A model generated the notes under the pieces. The model was not told the origin of the DNA and searched no databases. It worked only from the letters and a program-made list of their open reading frames with translations. From the NCBI GenBank assembly GCA_026018925.1, contig JAKSZU010000012.1, positions 44,059,218 to 44,123,217 of the forward strand: DNA of 64,000 nucleotides. Reading direction: 5' to 3'. Below, in pieces: positions 37,406 through 47,566 of the stretch. Numbering within the stretch: the stretch's first letter is position 1; the number at the start of each line of letters is the position of its first letter. A program made the position numbers and the translations under genes. Origin of the DNA: Tupaia tana. Taxonomy: Eukaryota > Chordata > Mammalia > Scandentia > Tupaiidae.

Positions 37406-37494
37406 TTTTTTTTTTGAGAGGTTTTCGTTATAGGGCACATGCACTCACCAGAAAGACAGAGAGACAGAAAGTGAGAAATCACCCCCCAGGGGGG
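37406..37494 (-). mobile_element. 5'-truncated Family A SINE with TSD
   Basis: Only the 3' 90 bp and tail. Flanked by TCATCCCCATTTT, so it integrated in this truncated form. Confidence 0.88.
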
Positions 37495-37552
37495 CTTCAT
37501 CCCCATTTTATCCCCCAACGTCTAGTCACCTCTCTGCTCAAAAACTTTCACT

Positions 37553-38338
37553 GGGGATCAGCAGTTGGTGTAATGGCTATGTCACTGAACTCCCACGTAG
37601 TCGACCACGGTTCGAGTCCCAGACCCGGTGGCTTAAACTCACGCTGGGTGCATGTGTGTGCACGCGCAAGATCCTGAGAGAATGGAGGAGAAGGGATTGC
37701 CACGTGGCCATCCCCCCTGGGGAGTGATTTCTTGCTTTCTATGTCTCTGTCTCTGTCTTTCTGGCAAGCGCATGTGCCCTATAGCAAAAAACTCTCAAAA
37801 AAAAAAAACTTTTACTGCCTTCTCTTTTTTTTTTTTTTTTGGAGAGGTTTTCGCTATAGGGCACGTGCATTCACCAGAGACATAGAGACAGAAAGCAAGA
37901 AATCACCCCCCCAGGGGGGATGGTCACTCCGCAATCCCTTCTCCTCCATTCTCCTCTCGGGATCTTGGGCACGCACGCACACGTGCCCGGCGTGAGTTTT
38001 AAGCCACCGGGTCCGAGACGCGAACCGCGGTCGACTACGTGGGAGTCCAGCGACATAACCATTACACTAACTGCTGGTTCCCTACTGCCTTCTCTTTTTT
38101 GAGAGATTTTTGTGATAGGGTACATGTGCTTGCTGGAGAGACAAAAAGCAAGAAATCACCCCCTAGTGTGGATGGCCAGGTCGCAATCCCTTCTTCTCCT
38201 TTCTCTCAGGATTTTGGGCATGTACTCACATGTGAGTTTTAAGCCCAGCGTGAGTTTTAAGCCACAAGGTCCGGGACTCAAACCATGGTCAACTATCTGG
38301 AAGTCCAGGGATGTAACCATTACACCATCTGCTGATTG
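37553..38338. mobile_element. Three Family A SINEs
   Basis: 37553-37808 (+; TSD AAAACTTTYACTG), 37824-38081 (-; TSD TACTGCCTTCTC), 38095-38338 (-). The first two form a tail-to-tail inverted repeat. Confidence 0.9.
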
Positions 38339-38399
38339 CATTCACTGAAGTCTTTTTAACCATCTATAAATTGAATGATTTAGCTCTGTACTCCAGCCC

Positions 38400-38720
38400 C
38401 TCCTCACCTTCCCCAGGAAATCTTCCTGTTTTATATTCTATGACTCCCCTGCAGTCCATCTTCCATGAATTATATCCACACTATCCTTTTCTAGCACCAA
38501 GCCTATGCTCAAATGATTTCTTTCACTGGAATTCCCTCCCTTGGTCTGTTTATCTACCTTTCCAATCCCAGATACTCCACATAAAATTTCCCCAGTTCCC
38601 ATTCCCACAACCACCCAAGCCTGTCTGCCTATTCTAAACCTTCTTGGTTTTCCCTAGATACTCTGTTCCCTTTTCCATACACTTTGTTACAACTTTCCAG
38701 TCATGTACTAAGGCTATTGG
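38400..38720 (+). repeat. L2-like fragment
   Basis: TTCACTGGAATTCCCTCCCT and surrounding CT-rich text resemble the L2 3' region. 38720-39130 is unassigned. Confidence 0.45.
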
Positions 38721-39139
38721 GTACATGTCTTAATTCCACCCCACCCCCACCATGTTATATCAGGAACAGAACAAGTACCTAAGAATATGGAATAAATGAC
38801 TCAGAGTAACTGTTTAAATTGGAATTCTCTTAGTATTTATGTACAACGTCCCTCATTATATTACCTTGGGCATGCATGTGAACATTGCCCCCAAAAGAGT
38901 GAAAATTGGTTCCTAAGGGGCAGGACATCTCAGATATTGAAAAGGCTCTGGCTCTCCAAAGGACATAGCACATATGCAGAAATGTACTAAAATTTCTTAG
39001 GCAGGTTAGAGGAAAAAGAATGTCCTTTTTAGGTTGGGTGACAATGAAAAAGATTAGTAAACAGTGCTCAAGGATCATTCCACTTGTGTCCTGTGTACCT
39101 GCTTGCTCCCCATCTATCCTGAGAACAGAACTATATGAT

Positions 39140-39330
39140 GGAAAAGCAGTAAAACAGAGTGTTTACAATGCAGACTTTGGAATGAGGCTGCCTGGATTTG
39201 CATCATGCCTGGGATGTTTCTTACCTGAATAACACTCAGCAAGTTACCTAACCTCCTTAAGCCTCAGGGTCTTCTTTTATAACCTTAACACCTCCTTCCT
39301 AGAGTTGCTGGAGTAAAAGATGAGGTCACA
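39140..39330 (+). repeat. MIR element
   Basis: GACTTTGGAATGAGGCTGCC, then CAGCAAGTTACCTAACCTCC and GCCTCAGGGTCTTC, follows the MIR core. 39331-39719 is unassigned intronic DNA. Confidence 0.8.
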
Positions 39331-39789
39331 GTAAGAGTTTATCACTATTCAGGAAGTCTGCTTGTATCCCTGAGGTTTACTACAAAGGACTGCTGAACTA
39401 ATGCTGGTTGGTCTCAGTAATAACAGCTGATGGCTGATTGCAACCACCGTGACAATCACACGGGATCTTGCAAGTAGCTCTGATGGAGCTCTTTGCACCT
39501 TAGGTCTATAAGTTGGGGGTTGTCATGTAACCAACCTTTTGAGATTTTGGACGATTAAAGTAATCAGTCCATACAGTGTGCTTAAAACAATGCTCCCTAA
39601 ATGTTAGCTAATGCCAGCTCTACCACAGGCCAAGTTCCAGGTGAAATCCAGACATACGTGGCCTATCAGGAAAATAAGACTCTATTTTAAGAATTAAATG
39701 AAGCACTTACGACCTGGCTTAATTTCCCGAAATATCAACAGCTCCATGCAAAGGGACCGCCCCCCAGAGCTCAGCCCGGGTCCCAGTAC

Positions 39790-39901
39790 CTGAGTCGCCC
39801 CCAGCGCCGAGACCCTGGACACCAGGCCCAGAATGCGGGCTGGGCGGCTGGTTCGGAACCGAGACGACGTCGGTCGAAGGTTCAGAAGGTTCGGGATCCA
39901 T
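39790..39901 (-). CDS. SLC3A2: SLC3A2 alternative first coding exon (long isoform N-terminus)
   Basis: The minus-strand ATG at 39901-39899 opens MDPEPSEPSTDVVSVPNQ and runs 37 codons plus one base to a GT donor at 39789-39788. It resembles the N-terminus of the long mouse and human SLC3A2 isoforms (mouse starts MDPEPTEHSTDGVSVP). The exon ends in phase 1. The acceptor just upstream of the canonical exon (AG at 15344-15343, exon starting GTACC at 15342) completes a Gly codon and continues Thr-Met-Ser-Gln in frame. The long form would therefore be the canonical protein plus 39 residues, joined across a 24.4-kb intron. Human carries extra Alu-derived exons in this intron; none is expected here because the window has no Alu. 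Strong by homology and phase; expression is not shown. Confidence 0.85.
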
Positions 39902-40290
39902 GGCGGGGAATCTTGCCAACGGGTTTAGGGTGTGCGGGAGTAAAGGAGCTTCAGGGGAAAGTGTGCGGGTAGGTGAGAGTGACGGTGATAAATGCAGGAC
40001 CGGATCTGCGCGAAGCGGTGGCCTCAGTACTGCAGTCACGCAGCCACCAAGAGCTACCAAGCAGCAGCGTTATCTGCGGACCGGCGCATTCCCCTAAGGA
40101 GCATGCGCGCCCTTTTCGCGCCGCAAGTTGAGCGAACTGCAGCTCTACGCCCACCTTCCCTGGAACTCTACCCACAATTCAAGGGGCTCATGCAATCTCC
40201 TTTTGCGCGTGCGCTGGCTGTAGTCCCGCCCCCCAAGTCCCGTGGGTCTCTGCGGGATGGTATATAAGTGTCTCCGAGCGTTGCTTCTGT
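39902..40290. promoter_or_regulatory. Divergent promoter between SLC3A2 long-form exon and SNHG1
   Basis: About 390 bp of CpG-rich DNA separates the SLC3A2 alternative ATG (minus) from the SNHG1 start (plus). Visible motifs are TATATAAG at 40261-40268 for SNHG1, a GC box at about 40225-40234, NRF1-like palindromes at about 40101-40110 and 40204-40214, an E2F-like TTTCGCGCC at about 40114-40122, and TACCCACAATTC at 40169-40180 resembling a ZNF143/THAP11 site. Motif calls are by eye. Confidence 0.7.
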
Positions 40291-40540
40291 CTCTTTGTTT
40301 TTTTTCCTGCTTTGGTAAGTGTGGTGGGGAGTTCTTTCTTGCGGGAGGGGAGGGGATTCTTTTTCTATTTAAGTAAGCGAGCTTGCACGGCGCTCCTTGA
40401 CTTACGTATTGTACGTGTTTGTTGACTAGGGCATTTATTGGTGGCGTAAGAGTTAACAGGTTTCGTTGGTGGCCTCGAGCCCTCCAAATAGCGGTGGGGC
40501 TTTGGGAAGGACAAAATGGCGTTGGCCATGCCGGCTGCCC

Positions 40541-40606
40541 TCCCGGTGATGAGGACCTTTCACAGACCTGTACTGAGCTCCGTGAGGATGAGGAACTCTG
40601 AGGAGA
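40541..40606 (+). ncRNA. SNORD25: SNORD25 (U25), C/D-box snoRNA in SNHG1 intron 1
   Basis: C box GTGATGA at 40546-40552, D' CTGA in TACTGAGC, D box CTGA at 40598-40601. The guide region CACAGACCTGTACTGAGC matches the known U25 sequence (an 18S rRNA 2'-O-methylation guide). Spacing to the intron 3' end is typical. Confidence 0.93.
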
Positions 40607-40777
40607 TGGCGCTACACTGCTGTCGGTCTAGGGAACAGATGTCGGAATATCCGGTGCTAACCGAATGTATTGTCTGCAGGGCTCAGGCGCACGTTTAAAC
40701 ACGAAGACTCAAACAGCATGCTCACAGTAAGTGATTGTGGCCATTTTTTCCCTCTTTTTTTGATAGTATGGGATGTG

Positions 40778-40853
40778 CTGCGGGGATGATTTTAAAAATT
40801 GAACTCTCTCTTTCTGATGAGTTAGTGGAGAAAACGAAAAAGTTCTGAGTAGC
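40778..40853 (+). ncRNA. SNORD26: SNORD26 (U26), C/D-box snoRNA in SNHG1 intron 2
   Basis: C box GGATGAT near 40784-40790, D' CTGA at 40814-40817, D box CTGA at 40845-40848, with GCTGC/GTAGC forming the terminal stem. The guide stretch GAACTCTCTCTTTCTGAT is as in U26, which guides 28S rRNA methylation. Confidence 0.92.
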
Positions 40854-41067
40854 ACCATCTGCAGCAAACATATGTGGGTTTTTTGGCTTTTCGGTTCTGA
40901 GGCATTAGTGAAAGTTGCTCTTTTTTTCAGATGGGGCTCAGTTCAGAGGACCTTAGTGGTTGGCGAATGGGACAAGATCCGTTGTTTGAAATCCTCAATA
41001 CAGGGATGCTCCAGGTAGGTATCCATACTTTATAGTACTAGTGGAGAAGGGGACATTTTAGGGAGCC

Positions 41068-41139
41068 ACTCTATGATGAATATAAAACGACAAGCATATG
41101 ACTGAACTTTGAAGTGATGTCAGCTCACTGCTGAGAAGT
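41068..41139 (+). ncRNA. SNORD27: SNORD27 (U27), C/D-box snoRNA in SNHG1 intron 3
   Basis: C box ATGATGA at 41073-41079, D box CTGA at 41131-41134, flanked by the ACTCT/AGAAGT terminal stem. Internal sequence ACAAGCATATGACTGAAC matches U27, an 18S rRNA guide. Confidence 0.93.
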
Positions 41140-41434
41140 GGGCCAGGGTTACCCTAAGGTTCTCAGATGGCTATTTTAGGTACATATAATGCCTTCTTAT
41201 TCTGTCTCCAGCATCACAAAACCTGTCCTGAGGAATTCAAAGGTCTTCCAGGCTGAATACAGGTAACTATCTGAATGGTGCACTGGGGTACACTCCCCTT
41301 TGGAGTGCTTTCCACAGCCAGGAGAGCACGTGGAATTGTGTGGTGGTTTTTTGCTCCCTCCAGAAATAAGTTTCTGGGAAGGAAAAGAGCAATTCCATTT
41401 TGCGAGTGTGCTCTCCCTTATCTGATGTTGCATC

Positions 41435-41514
41435 ACTGTCAGATGATTTGAATCAGTAAACTGATGCTCTATGAGGTACAACAATTTATAGCATGTTAGA
41501 GTTCTGATGGCAGT
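41435..41514 (+). ncRNA. SNORD28: SNORD28 (U28), C/D-box snoRNA in SNHG1 intron 4
   Basis: C box AGATGAT from 41441, D box CTGA at 41504-41507. The flanks ACTGTC and GGCAGT pair as a 6-bp terminal stem (one G-U). The internal CTCTATGAGGTACAACA segment corresponds to U28, an 18S rRNA guide. Confidence 0.9.
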
Positions 41515-41901
41515 TGTACTTAGTGAGTAAATTTTGTTCCATACTAATAACTTGGAAGTAAATTATTTGCTTCCCTTTCTCAGGTTGCCCTGGTGATGAT
41601 GCCGTTTTCTTTTACCTTGTGGTAAGTTGCTGCTTTGAGCATGACTACAATCTCTATTCTGTCATGATTCTGGGCCAGTTTACCTTCCTGTTTTTCAAGC
41701 CATGGGGGCTGGGGTGGGAACCTCACTGTGAGAGCTGGCTCACCTTAAACACTGGACTGCAAAACCTAGCATACTTTGCTTCACTAATTATACAATTTTC
41801 TGATTCAGGAACCGCTTCTTTTTTGGTGTGCCACTGAAAAGCCTCCAGAGTTACAAGGTTGGTTGATTTTTGTTCTTAAGGCTTATGCCACAAGTAGCCA
41901 G

Positions 41902-41966
41902 TTTCTATGATGAATAGAACTAGCTCACTATGACTGAAGATGAAAATACGTGAACACCTGAGAAAC
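41902..41966 (+). ncRNA. SNORD29: SNORD29 (U29), C/D-box snoRNA in SNHG1 intron 6
   Basis: C box ATGATGA at 41907-41913, D box CTGA at 41958-41961, terminal stem TTTCT/AGAAAC. The sequence ACTAGCTCACTATGACTG matches U29, a 28S rRNA guide. Confidence 0.93.
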
Positions 41967-42132
41967 TGGGGAAAATGAGGGAGGGGCAACACATTTAAGT
42001 AACCTTTCATTCATAAACTGTGTCTTTCCCTAGGTACTGTCGCCAGTAATCTGCTTGTTGGTCTAAAGGTGAGTGATTTCAGTATGTTCAGTGCCTACAA
42101 CGTGTTGAGGGGAAAAGTTGCTTGTTTGTAAC

Positions 42133-42203
42133 TATACATGATGACTTCCATGGAATCTCGTTCGGCTGATTACTTGCTGCTGAGACTAGGAAATCTGATT
42201 TTC
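42133..42203 (+). ncRNA. SNORD30: SNORD30 (U30), C/D-box snoRNA in SNHG1 intron 7
   Basis: C box ATGATGA at 42138-42144, D box CTGA at 42195-42198. Internal GGAATCTCGTTCGGCTGA is the U30 guide for 28S rRNA. Confidence 0.93.
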
Positions 42204-42428
42204 CGGGAATTAGGTGGGAACAACTTTTGTACCAGACACAAGTGTTAACTGATTTATTTGGTTCTTGTCTGTTTCAGGCCCTGCACATTGGCGTCTTCAG
42301 AGTAATTTGAGGTAATATCTCTAACACTGAGTATCTGACTGCTATGCAGTATTTGCTATGACTGGTTGGTGGCAGTGTAAAGATGTTGCCATCTTTGGCC
42401 ATTTCCAAGTCACCACCTAGGAGTTGCT

Positions 42429-42500
42429 GCTCACCAGTGATGAGTTGATACCGCCCCAGTCTGATCACTGTGACTGATAGGTATTTTCTGAGCTGTGAGC
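42429..42500 (+). ncRNA. SNORD31: SNORD31 (U31), C/D-box snoRNA in SNHG1 intron 8
   Basis: C box GTGATGA at 42437-42443, D box CTGA at 42488-42491, perfect GCTCAC/GTGAGC terminal stem. The guide ATACCGCCCCAGTCTGAT is diagnostic of U31 (28S rRNA). Confidence 0.94.
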
Positions 42501-42722
42501 TCTCTAGTGACAGGCTCTAACAGTGGGAAGTTTGATAGGACTAGCTAGTGGTCTCCGTAAAATGTGTTTAGAATAAAGTGGATGGGCCTCGCCTTTCCTC
42601 CAAGCAACAGAAATGATTGAGAGATGATCTCTTTCGCAGGTCACCCAAGCAATGTTTCTCTTCAACTCAAGGCTGAAATCATAGGTGAGAGAATAAAATA
42701 CAAGATGAGCTAAGCTAAAATT

Positions 42723-42847
42723 TCCCGATGAGGAAACATTCACAAGTCTTACTTCCTGTCCTAGTCCCAGAGCCTGTAAAGGTGAACCCACTGGGGCTGG
42801 CTGGGGGAGAAGAGGAAAGTTTGTTCCAGAAGGAACTGTCTGAGGGA
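42723..42847 (+). ncRNA. SNORD22: SNORD22 (U22), long C/D-box snoRNA in SNHG1 intron 9
   Basis: About 125 nt, the usual U22 length, starting TCCCGATGAGGAAAC and ending at D box CTGA 42840-42843 with flanking TCCC/GGGA stem. The segment CCTGTAAAGGTGAACCCAC is as in U22, which is needed for 18S rRNA processing and does not guide methylation. The C box reads CGATGAG, a diverged form as expected for U22. Confidence 0.92.
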
Positions 42848-42962
42848 TGATAAAATTTTCTGTACATGTGAAAGAAATCACTTATTCACTTATTAAAGCA
42901 TTAAAACATTGTTTTGTTTTTAAGGTCTGAGGAAAGAACAAGATGTATATAAATGGTAGGTA

Positions 42963-43132
42963 ACGGACCCAATAGGTGACACGGTGGTTAGGGTGCTGAA
43001 CTCCCACATGGCCGATCATGGGTCAAGTCCTGGACCCAGTAGCTTAAAATCAAATGTGTGTGTGGCCATTTCACTTTCCTTTTGTCTCCAGTGAGCACAA
43101 ATGCTATGACAAAAACCTTTTAACAAAAAAAG
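42963..43132 (+). mobile_element. Internally deleted Family A SINE in SNHG1 intron 10
   Basis: Head and 3' end present, middle missing. It is in the one late intron that lacks a snoRNA. Confidence 0.8.
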
Positions 43133-43729
43133 ATGAACCATTTACTGTTTAGTATTTAGCACAATACTAATACATGGAAAAGTGCCTAGAAGTAGGCCTT
43201 TTACTGCTAATTGGCTTAAATGGGTATCCCTGCTTGTAAATGAGATTTGTTTTCTTCTCAAATAAGAAAACTCAAGGCTTTGCTTCTCTTCTACAGGATT
43301 CCAAAATGTGGGCAATGACAACAGTTTCAAGTCCTTCTACAATCTAACTACTTGAGCCTAGTATCTTGCCATCTAATTGTGAACTCCCTGCCATTGCTGA
43401 TCAGGCTCTTCATAACATTTGCAGTTTTTCACTGCAGCAACCTGTTCAGTTTGTATTGACAAATAAAATCTTTAAGAAATCTTTTTTTCTGAGTGGTTCT
43501 AAATTCCATGGAAAACAGACTTCTGCTATCCTCCTGAATAGTTGTCTCAGACATGTGTGGTTGCCTGTTATGCAATTGGAGTAAATGCCCAGTGCGAGCT
43601 TTCAGAGATGACGAGGACACTAAACAAGGTCTTTATGACATCAAAGTGCTTATTTCAGAACTGCCTGGTGGGGGAGAAGGGTAAAGGCTTACATACTGAT
43701 GCAAATTGAAGAATCCAGGTTCAAAGGCA

Positions 43730-44715
43730 TCTAGGTTAAGTAAAAGTACTTATGAGCACTGGACTTACATGGCTATAAAGGCAGTTCAAGTATTGGACCC
43801 AACAACTTGCTCTCACTTTTCCTCTCTGGTCAGATTAAATAGTAAAAATCTTTCAAAATTTCTAGGGGGGCCAGCAGGTGACATGACATTACTCTCACAT
43901 GGCCAACTATAGTTTGAGTCTGACCTGGCAGCTTGAAATCAAGCTGTGCATGTGTGCCCAAAGGCCTCACAATAAAAGGGATTGTGCAGTGACTCCCCCT
44001 GAGGTGATCTCATTTTGCTTCTTGGGTAACATGCAAGCCCTGTTGCAAATACCTAAAGACTACATCAGGCTAGCAAGTTGGCATGGTTAAAGGCACTAGA
44101 CTCAAACATGGCCAGCTTTGGTTCAAGTCCTGGACCTAGCAGCTTGCTGCTTCTTGCTCTTGTGTTCTCCTGCTCAGGTTTAAATGACATTCAAATAATC
44201 CTAAGAATAAAAACCACATTTTGGGCTACCCTGTTTGAGCCTAATGTTTAAGGGAGCCAGGCTCCACATGGCAGATTAATTTGAGTCTTGTGTAGAAACG
44301 TGAAAGAGAAGGGGTGTGCTTGAGTGCCTGAGATCTTGGGATGGAGAGAATTGTCCTTGGGAGTATTTTCTTTAGCATTTGAGCACCCTCTGGAAATAGA
44401 CTAACCAGACTCCCACATGGCAGTCCAGATCTGGTAGCTTTCTCACTTTCTCTAGTGAGTGCATGTGCTTTTATAGCAAATTTAAAGTATTTTTTCCTTG
44501 GAGAGGGTTTTGCTATAGGGTGTGTACACTTGCCAGAAAGACAGCAAGAAGTCACCCTCACCCGGGGAGTGTGGCCACACCACAATCCGTTTTCCATTCT
44601 CTCAGGATCTTGGGCACACAAGCACATGCCCGGCATTAGTTTAAGCCATCGGTCTCAACCTTGACTGACTACAAGGGAGTCCAGCAACATAACCATTAAG
44701 CCATCTGCTGGTCCC
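43730..44715. mobile_element. SINE cluster downstream of SNHG1
   Basis: 43730-43862 B, 43865-44058 A, 44064-44212 B, 44240-44480 degraded fragments, 44489-44715 A (-). 44716-45012 is unassigned. Confidence 0.7.
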
Positions 44716-45012
44716 ACAAATAGAAAAATTTTTAAAAGCCACACAAAGGTCAGATGGGACCAAGACTTCAACTGCAAGGAGGTGCTGAACTGCTATGGAC
44801 CAGCTACTGCATTACCTCACTCACCAACTCAACAATCCTGGGAGGCATGTACCAGAAGCATTCTTGGGTAGAGGAAGAAACAGGTGAAGAGAAGAAATAG
44901 TTTGACTAAAAGTTTCAGTAACTATTTTAGAGTTGCCATATGCCTAGGGGCTTAACCATTACATCGGAGGCTGTTAGGCATGAGAATCTAGTGTTTGGTA
45001 GATACTGAAGGC

Positions 45013-45191
45013 TGGGGACCAGCAGGTGGCATGGTGGTTAAGGCGCTGGACATTCCCACATGGTCAACCACGGTTCAAGTCCTGGACCTGGTAGCTTGCT
45101 TTCTCAATTTCCATCCCTCTCTGTGTCTCTCTATGGTCAAATTAAAATAAATGACTGAATAAAATTAAATAAATAGTTCTTTAAAAAAATA
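45013..45191 (+). mobile_element. Family B SINE
   Basis: Full copy with the TSD AGATACTGAAG. A T run follows at 45210-45238; 45240-45470 is unassigned. Confidence 0.88.
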
Positions 45192-45205
45192 AAGATACTG
45201 AAGAT

Positions 45206-45240
<35 letters not shown>

Positions 45241-45474
45241 CCTTTCTGTAAACACTTTTCACTATCTGGCAAGTGAGAAAATTAAGGCCCAAGTTAATGT
45301 GTATGCTGAAGAGATCTGGGACAATAATGGAGAAAAGGCCAACATGATAGAGGCCCGGCTCCTCATATTCCTGCTGCACACTGACAACTCAGACTAAAAT
45401 GTTTAACCTGAACCTCTTGCATGAGGTCCAGATACCTCCGACCACCCACTTGATCTCTCTTGTCTAATTTGGGA

Positions 45475-45855
45475 GATCAGACAAGGGTACATACGTGACT
45501 AAAATCATGAAAGAAGGGAGAAATAGAGAACTGGTTGTGGCATGACCACGCTTCACAGGTGGTGCTTTTTGTTTTCTCTGGTGAGAGCACGCACCCTCTA
45601 GTCAAAGGATGGGGAAAGGGGGGACAGACGGCATAATGGTTACATCGCTGGACTCCCACATGACTGACCGTGGTTTGAGTTCTGGACCCAGTGACTTGAA
45701 ACACGCCAGGTGTGTGTGTGAGCATGCATGCCCAAAATCCCGAGAGAATGAACAGAAGGGTTTGCAATGTGGTCATCCCCCAACCCCAGGCTGGGGGCGG
45801 GGGGCGGCGATTTCTCACTTCTGATTACCTCTCTTGCAAGCTCACACACCCTATG

Positions 45856-45890
<35 letters not shown>

Positions 45891-46727
45891 AAATTAGCTG
45901 AGTGGGTTTCACTGGGGCTTCAAGAATACCCACAGCAGGGGCTGGTAGGTGGTGTGGTGGTTAAGGGCGTTGGATTTCCACATGACCGACCGTGGTTCCA
46001 ATCTGGGACCTGGCAGCTTGCTCTCTCGCTTTCTCTTTTTCTCTGTCTCTTACCCATCAAATTGAAGAAGAAGAAGAATAACAAATGGAATAAAATAAAT
46101 AATTGTTTTAAGAAAAGAATATGGGGAACCAGCAGTTAGCGTAATGGCTATGTCGCTGGACTCCCACGTAGTCGACCGCGGTTCGCGTCTCGAACCCGGT
46201 GGCTTACAACTCACGCCGGGCGCGTGTGCGTGCGTGCCCAAGATCCCGAGAGGAGAATGGAGGAGAAGGGATTGCGGCGTGACCATCCCCCCTGGGGGGT
46301 GATTTCTCGCTTTCTATCTCTCTGTCTCTCTCTGTCTGTCTGGCGAGCGCACGCGCCCTATAGCGAAAAACCTCTCCAAAAAAAGAAAAAAAAAAAAAAA
46401 AAAAAAAAAAGAAAAGAATATGCACAACCCCCAGAAATGGAAATTAAATACAAAATTATGAGACAAAAACACTGTTTTTTTTTTTTTTTTTTGGAGAGAG
46501 GTTTCCTATAGGGCACGTCTGCTCGCCAGGAAAAGAAACAGAAAGCAAGAAATCACCCCCCAAGGGGATGGCCACGCCACAATCCCTTTTCCTCCATTCT
46601 CCTCTCAGGATCTTGGGTATGCATGCACTCACGCCCAGTGTGAGTTTAAGCCACTGGGTCTGGGACTGAAACCACAGCCAACTACATGGGAGCCCAGTGA
46701 CAGAGCCATAACGCCAACTGCTGGTCC
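45475..46727. mobile_element. SINE cluster
   Basis: 45475-45605 A fragment, 45617-45889 A (+), 45938-46118 B (+), 46124-46408 near-consensus A (+) in the end of that B, TSD AAGAAAAGAATATG, 46474-46727 A (-). Confidence 0.85.
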
Positions 46728-46788
46728 CCAAAAGCACATTTTTTGAGAAAAGCATTCAACAGATTCTCTTAAAAGTTGAAGGATATAT

Positions 46789-47329
46789 GGGACCAGCAGT
46801 TGGCGTAATGGCTATGTCGCTGGACTCCCACGTAGTCGACTGCGGTTCGCATCCCGGACCCGGTGGCTTAAAACTCACACCGGGCGCGTGTGCGTGTGTG
46901 CCCAAGATCCCGAGAGGAGAATGGAGAAGGGATTGCGGCATGGCCATCCCCCCTGGGGGGTTATTTCTCGCTTTCTATCTCTCTGTCTCTCTCTGTCTGT
47001 CTGGCGAGCGCACGCACCCTATAGCAAAAACCTCTCCTAAAAAAGAGAAAAAAAAAGTTGAAAGATATATAGGGACCAGCAGTTAGCATAATGGCTATGT
47101 TGCTGGACTCCCACGTAGTCAACCGCGGTTCGAGTCCCGGACCCGGTGGCTTAAAATCACGCCGGGCACGTGTGCACGCGTGCCCAAGATCCCGAGAGGA
47201 GAATGGGGGAGAAGGGATTGTGGCATGGCCATCCCCCCGGGGGGTGATTTCTCGCTTTCTATCTCTCTGTCTCTCTCTGTCTGGCGAGCGCACGCGCCCT
47301 ATAGCAAAAACCTCTCCAAAAAAAAAAAA
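46789..47329 (+). mobile_element. Two Family A SINEs with a triplicated target site
   Basis: 46789-47054 and 47071-47329. AAGTTGAARGATATAT occurs before, between and after them. Confidence 0.93.
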
Positions 47330-47355
47330 AGTTGAAGGATATATAAAACCTTCAA

Positions 47356-47472
47356 GTTGGCCAGCAGATGGCATGGTGGTTAAGGCATTGGACTCCCACA
47401 TGGCCAAATGTGGCTGCGGTCGACTACGTGGGAGTCCAGCAATATAGACATTCCGCTAACTGCTAGTCCCTA
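47356..47472. mobile_element. Head-to-head SINE fragments
   Basis: A Family B head (+, 47356-47410) is joined directly to a Family A head (-, 47411-47472). Confidence 0.75.
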
Positions 47473-47566
47473 AAATAATAATTAAAAAAAAAAAAAAAAC
47501 CCTCTAGGTTGACTAGGCATTTCTTCAATGTGTTCCATATTGTGTTAGTTTTTTTTAAGTTTATAA

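Larger units (their letters stand above)
40285..43487 (+). ncRNA. SNHG1: SNHG1 (UHG), spliced snoRNA host gene, 11 exons
   Basis: A non-coding host gene whose introns release C/D snoRNAs. Exons inferred from GT-AG signals: ~40285-40314, 40680-40726, 40931-41014, 41212-41262, 41584-41621, 41809-41857, 42034-42068, 42278-42311, 42640-42684, 42925-42955, 43297-~43487. Exons are short, with no conserved reading frame. The transcript begins in a pyrimidine-rich stretch downstream of a TATA box, typical of 5'TOP host genes. AATAAA lies at 43462-43467. Eight introns carry the snoRNAs listed separately. Intron 5 shows none, and intron 10 instead holds a SINE. The exon 6 donor (GTTGGT) is weak, so that boundary is the least certain. 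Confidence 0.93.

Noticed and set aside
39719..40060. 113-codon minus-strand frame taken as one protein
   Set aside because: Only 39790-39901 is coding by homology and splice phase. The upstream part is promoter DNA and the downstream part is intron.
40541..42847. Tandem snoRNA-like array as a possible new RNA system
   Set aside because: Each unit matches a known SNHG1 snoRNA in the known order.
46774..47345. CRISPR-like direct repeats with similar spacers
   Set aside because: The repeats are SINE target-site duplications and the 'spacers' are 260-bp SINEs, in a mammalian genome.
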